Assembly (NCBI GenBank): GCA_023453655.1
Contig: JAEXTE010000409.1
Coordinates: 1-7,925, forward strand
Length of the DNA: 7,925 nt
From: Pseudomonadota bacterium
Lineage (GTDB): Bacteria; Pseudomonadota; Gammaproteobacteria; Xanthomonadales; Xanthomonadaceae
Reading direction: 5' to 3'
In this document: positions 6,306-7,925 of the stretch, piece by piece
How the letters are laid out: the number at the start of each line of letters is the position of its first letter
Numbering within the stretch: position 1 is the stretch's first letter
Made by a program: the position numbers and the translations under genes
Notes under the pieces: generated by a model
The model's database searches: none
What the model saw: only the letters and a program-made list of their open reading frames with translations
What the model was told of the DNA's origin: nothing

Positions 6306-7718
6306 ATGACCCCAGACGACGACCTGCGCATCCTGCGCAACCGCACGTTCGACGAACTCGCGATCGGCGACACCGCCACCATCGAGCGCGGCCTCACACA
6401 GCAGGACATCCAGCTGTTCGCGCTGCTGTCGGGCGACGTGAATCCGGCCCACGTCGATCCCGACTTCGCCGCCTCGACCCGCTACCACGGCGTCATCGCC
6501 CACGGCATGTGGGGCGGAACGCTGATCTCGGCGGTCCTCGGCACGCGCCTGCCGGGGCCGGGCACGATCTACCTGGGCCAGACGCTGCGCTTCCTGGCGC
6601 CTGTGCGCATTGGCGACCGCCTGACCATCCAGGTCGCCGTCGCCGCGCTGGAGCCCGAAACCCGCCGCGTCACCCTCGACTGCCGCTGCACCAACCAGGA
6701 CGGCCGGGTGGTGATCGAGGGCGAGGCGAAAGTGGTCGCGCCGGACCAGCGCATCGAACGCCCGCGCACCGCGCTGCCCGGGATCCACCTCGATGCCGCC
6801 GGCGACGGCCTCGACCGCCTGCTGGCCCACGTCGCATCGCTCGAGCCGATCCGCGTGGCAGTGGTGCATCCCTGCGACGCGTTGAGCCTGGCCGGTGCGC
6901 TGGACGCGCGCGATGCCGGGCTCATCGAGCCGGTCCTGGTCGGGCCGCGGCCGCGCATCGAAGCCGCGGCTGCCCAGGCCGGCGTGTCGCTCGAGGGCAT
7001 CGCGATCGAGGACGTGCCGCACAGCCACGCCGCGGCCGCCCGCGCGGTGGAACTGGCGCGCCCGGGCGGCGTGGAGGCGCTGATGAACGGCAGCCTGCAC
7101 ACCGACGAACAGATGGGCGCAGTGGTGGCCTCGGCCACCGGCCTGCGCACCAAGCGCCGCGTCAGCCACTGCTTCGTGCTGCAGACGCCGCATTACCCGC
7201 GCCCGTTCATCGTCACCGATGCCGCGATCAACCTCGCGCCCGACCTCGCGCAGAAGGCCGACATCATCCGCAACGCCATCGAGCTGGCGCACGTGATCGG
7301 CGTGGAGCGGCCGAAGGTGGCGATCCTGGCGGCGGTGGAAACGGTGACGCCGACCATGCCCGCCACGCTCGATGCCGCGGCGCTGTGCAAGATGGCCGAC
7401 CGTGGCCAGATCGAAGGCGGCGTGCTGGACGGCCCCCTGGCCTTCGACAATGCGGTGTCGATCGCCGCCGCGCGCACCAAGGGCATCGAGTCCGAGGTCG
7501 CCGGCCAGGCCGACATCCTGGTCGTGCCGGACCTGGAGAGCGGCAACATGCTGGCCAAGCAGGTGATGTTCATGGGCGACGCCGCCAGCGCGGGCATCGT
7601 GCTGGGCGCCAAGGTGCCGGTGGTGCTGACCAGCCGCGCCGACTCGCGCGAATCGCGCATCGCCTCCTGCGCCATCGCGCTGATGCTGGCGCACCGCTAT
7701 CGCACCACGCCGCCCTGA
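6306..7718 (+). CDS. Bifunctional MaoC enoyl-CoA hydratase / phosphate acetyl(butyryl)transferase
   Basis: The 470-residue cytoplasmic fusion has an N-terminal MaoC-like (R)-specific enoyl-CoA hydratase domain (about 10-148) with the signature SGDVNPAH (D44, H49) followed by IAHGMWGG (64-71). A phosphate acyltransferase domain (about 165-465) follows, with NGSLHTDE (261-268), SHCFVL (287-292), TDAAINLAP (304-312), VAILAAVETV (338-347), ADILVVPDLESGNMLAKQ (402-419) and LTSRADS (441-447). The first domain would hydrate trans-2-enoyl-CoA; the second would exchange acyl-CoA and phosphate for acyl phosphate and CoA. Homologues are often followed by acetate kinase, which would make ATP; none is visible before the window ends. 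The ATG at 6306 lacks a clear ribosome binding site, but the MaoC domain begins shortly after it and I see no better upstream start. It lies 132 bases after the stress operon on the same strand, separated by a hairpin repeat, so it may have its own promoter or rely on read-through. Both active sites look intact; preferred acyl chain unknown. Confidence 0.92.
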   Translation: MTPDDDLRILRNRTFDELAIGDTATIERGLTQQDIQLFALLSGDVNPAHVDPDFAASTRYHGVIAHGMWGGTLISAVLGTRLPGPGTIYLGQTLRFLAPVRIGDRLTIQVAVAALEPETRRVTLDCRCTNQDGRVVIEGEAKVVAPDQRIERPRTALPGIHLDAAGDGLDRLLAHVASLEPIRVAVVHPCDALSLAGALDARDAGLIEPVLVGPRPRIEAAAAQAGVSLEGIAIEDVPHSHAAAARAVELARPGGVEALMNGSLHTDEQMGAVVASATGLRTKRRVSHCFVLQTPHYPRPFIVTDAAINLAPDLAQKADIIRNAIELAHVIGVERPKVAILAAVETVTPTMPATLDAAALCKMADRGQIEGGVLDGPLAFDNAVSIAAARTKGIESEVAGQADILVVPDLESGNMLAKQVMFMGDAASAGIVLGAKVPVVLTSRADSRESRIASCAIALMLAHRYRTTPP

Positions 7719-7740
7719 GCGGCAGGCTTTGGCCGGCTCG

Positions 7741-7780
7741 CTCCCTCCTCCGCTTGCGGGGGAGGGCCGGGGTGGGGGCC
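7741..7780 (+). repeat. REP-like repeat downstream of the MaoC-PTA gene
   Basis: CCCTCC-T-CCGC (7743-7753) pairs with GCGG-G-GGAGGG (7756-7766), with one T-G wobble, around the two-base centre TT. It is followed by the tail CCGGGGTGGGGGCC (7767-7780). It begins 22 bases past the stop codon and could act as a transcript-end hairpin. Orientation equals the 6206 copy. Confidence 0.65.
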
Positions 7781-7820
7781 GTCCCAGGTCAATGCGCCAG
7801 CCGTCCTCGCGTCGGAACCT

Positions 7821-7860
7821 GCCCCCATCCCAACCTTCCCCCGCAGGCGGGGGAAGGAGC
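7821..7860 (-). repeat. REP-like repeat, inverted orientation
   Basis: CCTTCCCCCGC (7834-7844) and GCGGGGGAAGG (7847-7857) form a perfect 11-bp inverted repeat around AG. Read on the minus strand, the tail is TTGGGATGGGGGC, which matches the tail of the 7741 copy. The two units therefore face each other across 40 bases (7781-7820). The remaining 7861-7925 holds no gene that I can recognise. Confidence 0.65.
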
Positions 7861-7925
7861 TGGGGAGCCAAGCGCGTGTGATCGCGCTGCTGCTTCCCCC
7901 TTTCTTCGGTTTCGTCTCCCTCCCC

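Noticed and set aside
5118..7871. Open frame of 917 codons on the minus strand, antisense to the Usp and MaoC-PTA genes
   Set aside because: Same shadow composition; it runs through the REP-like repeats, and its opposite strand encodes two clear families.

Overview
This is a very GC-rich chromosomal window from a proteobacterium, most likely of the Lysobacteraceae/Xanthomonadaceae (Luteimonas/Lysobacter type). I infer this from the base composition, the Ala/Arg-rich proteins and the GC-rich REP-like repeats between genes; no rRNA or other marker fixes the taxon. Gene content is dense and I see no transposase, integrase, CRISPR array, tRNA or rRNA.

Layout. Positions 1-175 hold REP-like inverted repeats. 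A leftward gene (1864 to 176) encodes an exported, probably lipid-anchored M28 zinc aminopeptidase with a PA-like insert. A 214-base divergent intergenic region (1865-2078) contains a TTGA-N6-TCAA palindrome that matches the core of an FNR/ANR-type oxygen-responsive site. To its right lies a tight rightward operon: a phasin-family protein (2079-2567), a ten-helix P2A-type cation ATPase resembling mycobacterial CtpF (2557-5313, overlapping the phasin stop) and a tandem universal stress protein (5310-6173, ATGA overlap). After a 132-base gap with a strong REP-like hairpin comes a MaoC enoyl-CoA hydratase/phosphate acetyltransferase fusion (6306-7718). The window ends in a gene-free stretch with two repeat copies facing each other.

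How the genes may work together. CtpF-like ATPases next to universal stress proteins are known from the mycobacterial DosR dormancy regulon, and in several proteobacteria universal stress proteins and such ATPases are induced by FNR/ANR under low oxygen. The MaoC-PTA fusion belongs to acyl-CoA/acyl-phosphate metabolism and is commonly paired with acetate kinase, which may lie just beyond the right edge. Phasins coat polyhydroxyalkanoate granules. My reading is that 1971-7718 is a low-oxygen/energy-stress survival module combining ion homeostasis, stress signalling and carbon-store or acetate metabolism. The family assignments are strong; the joint role and the regulatory link are inference. 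The M28 peptidase is probably an unrelated neighbour.
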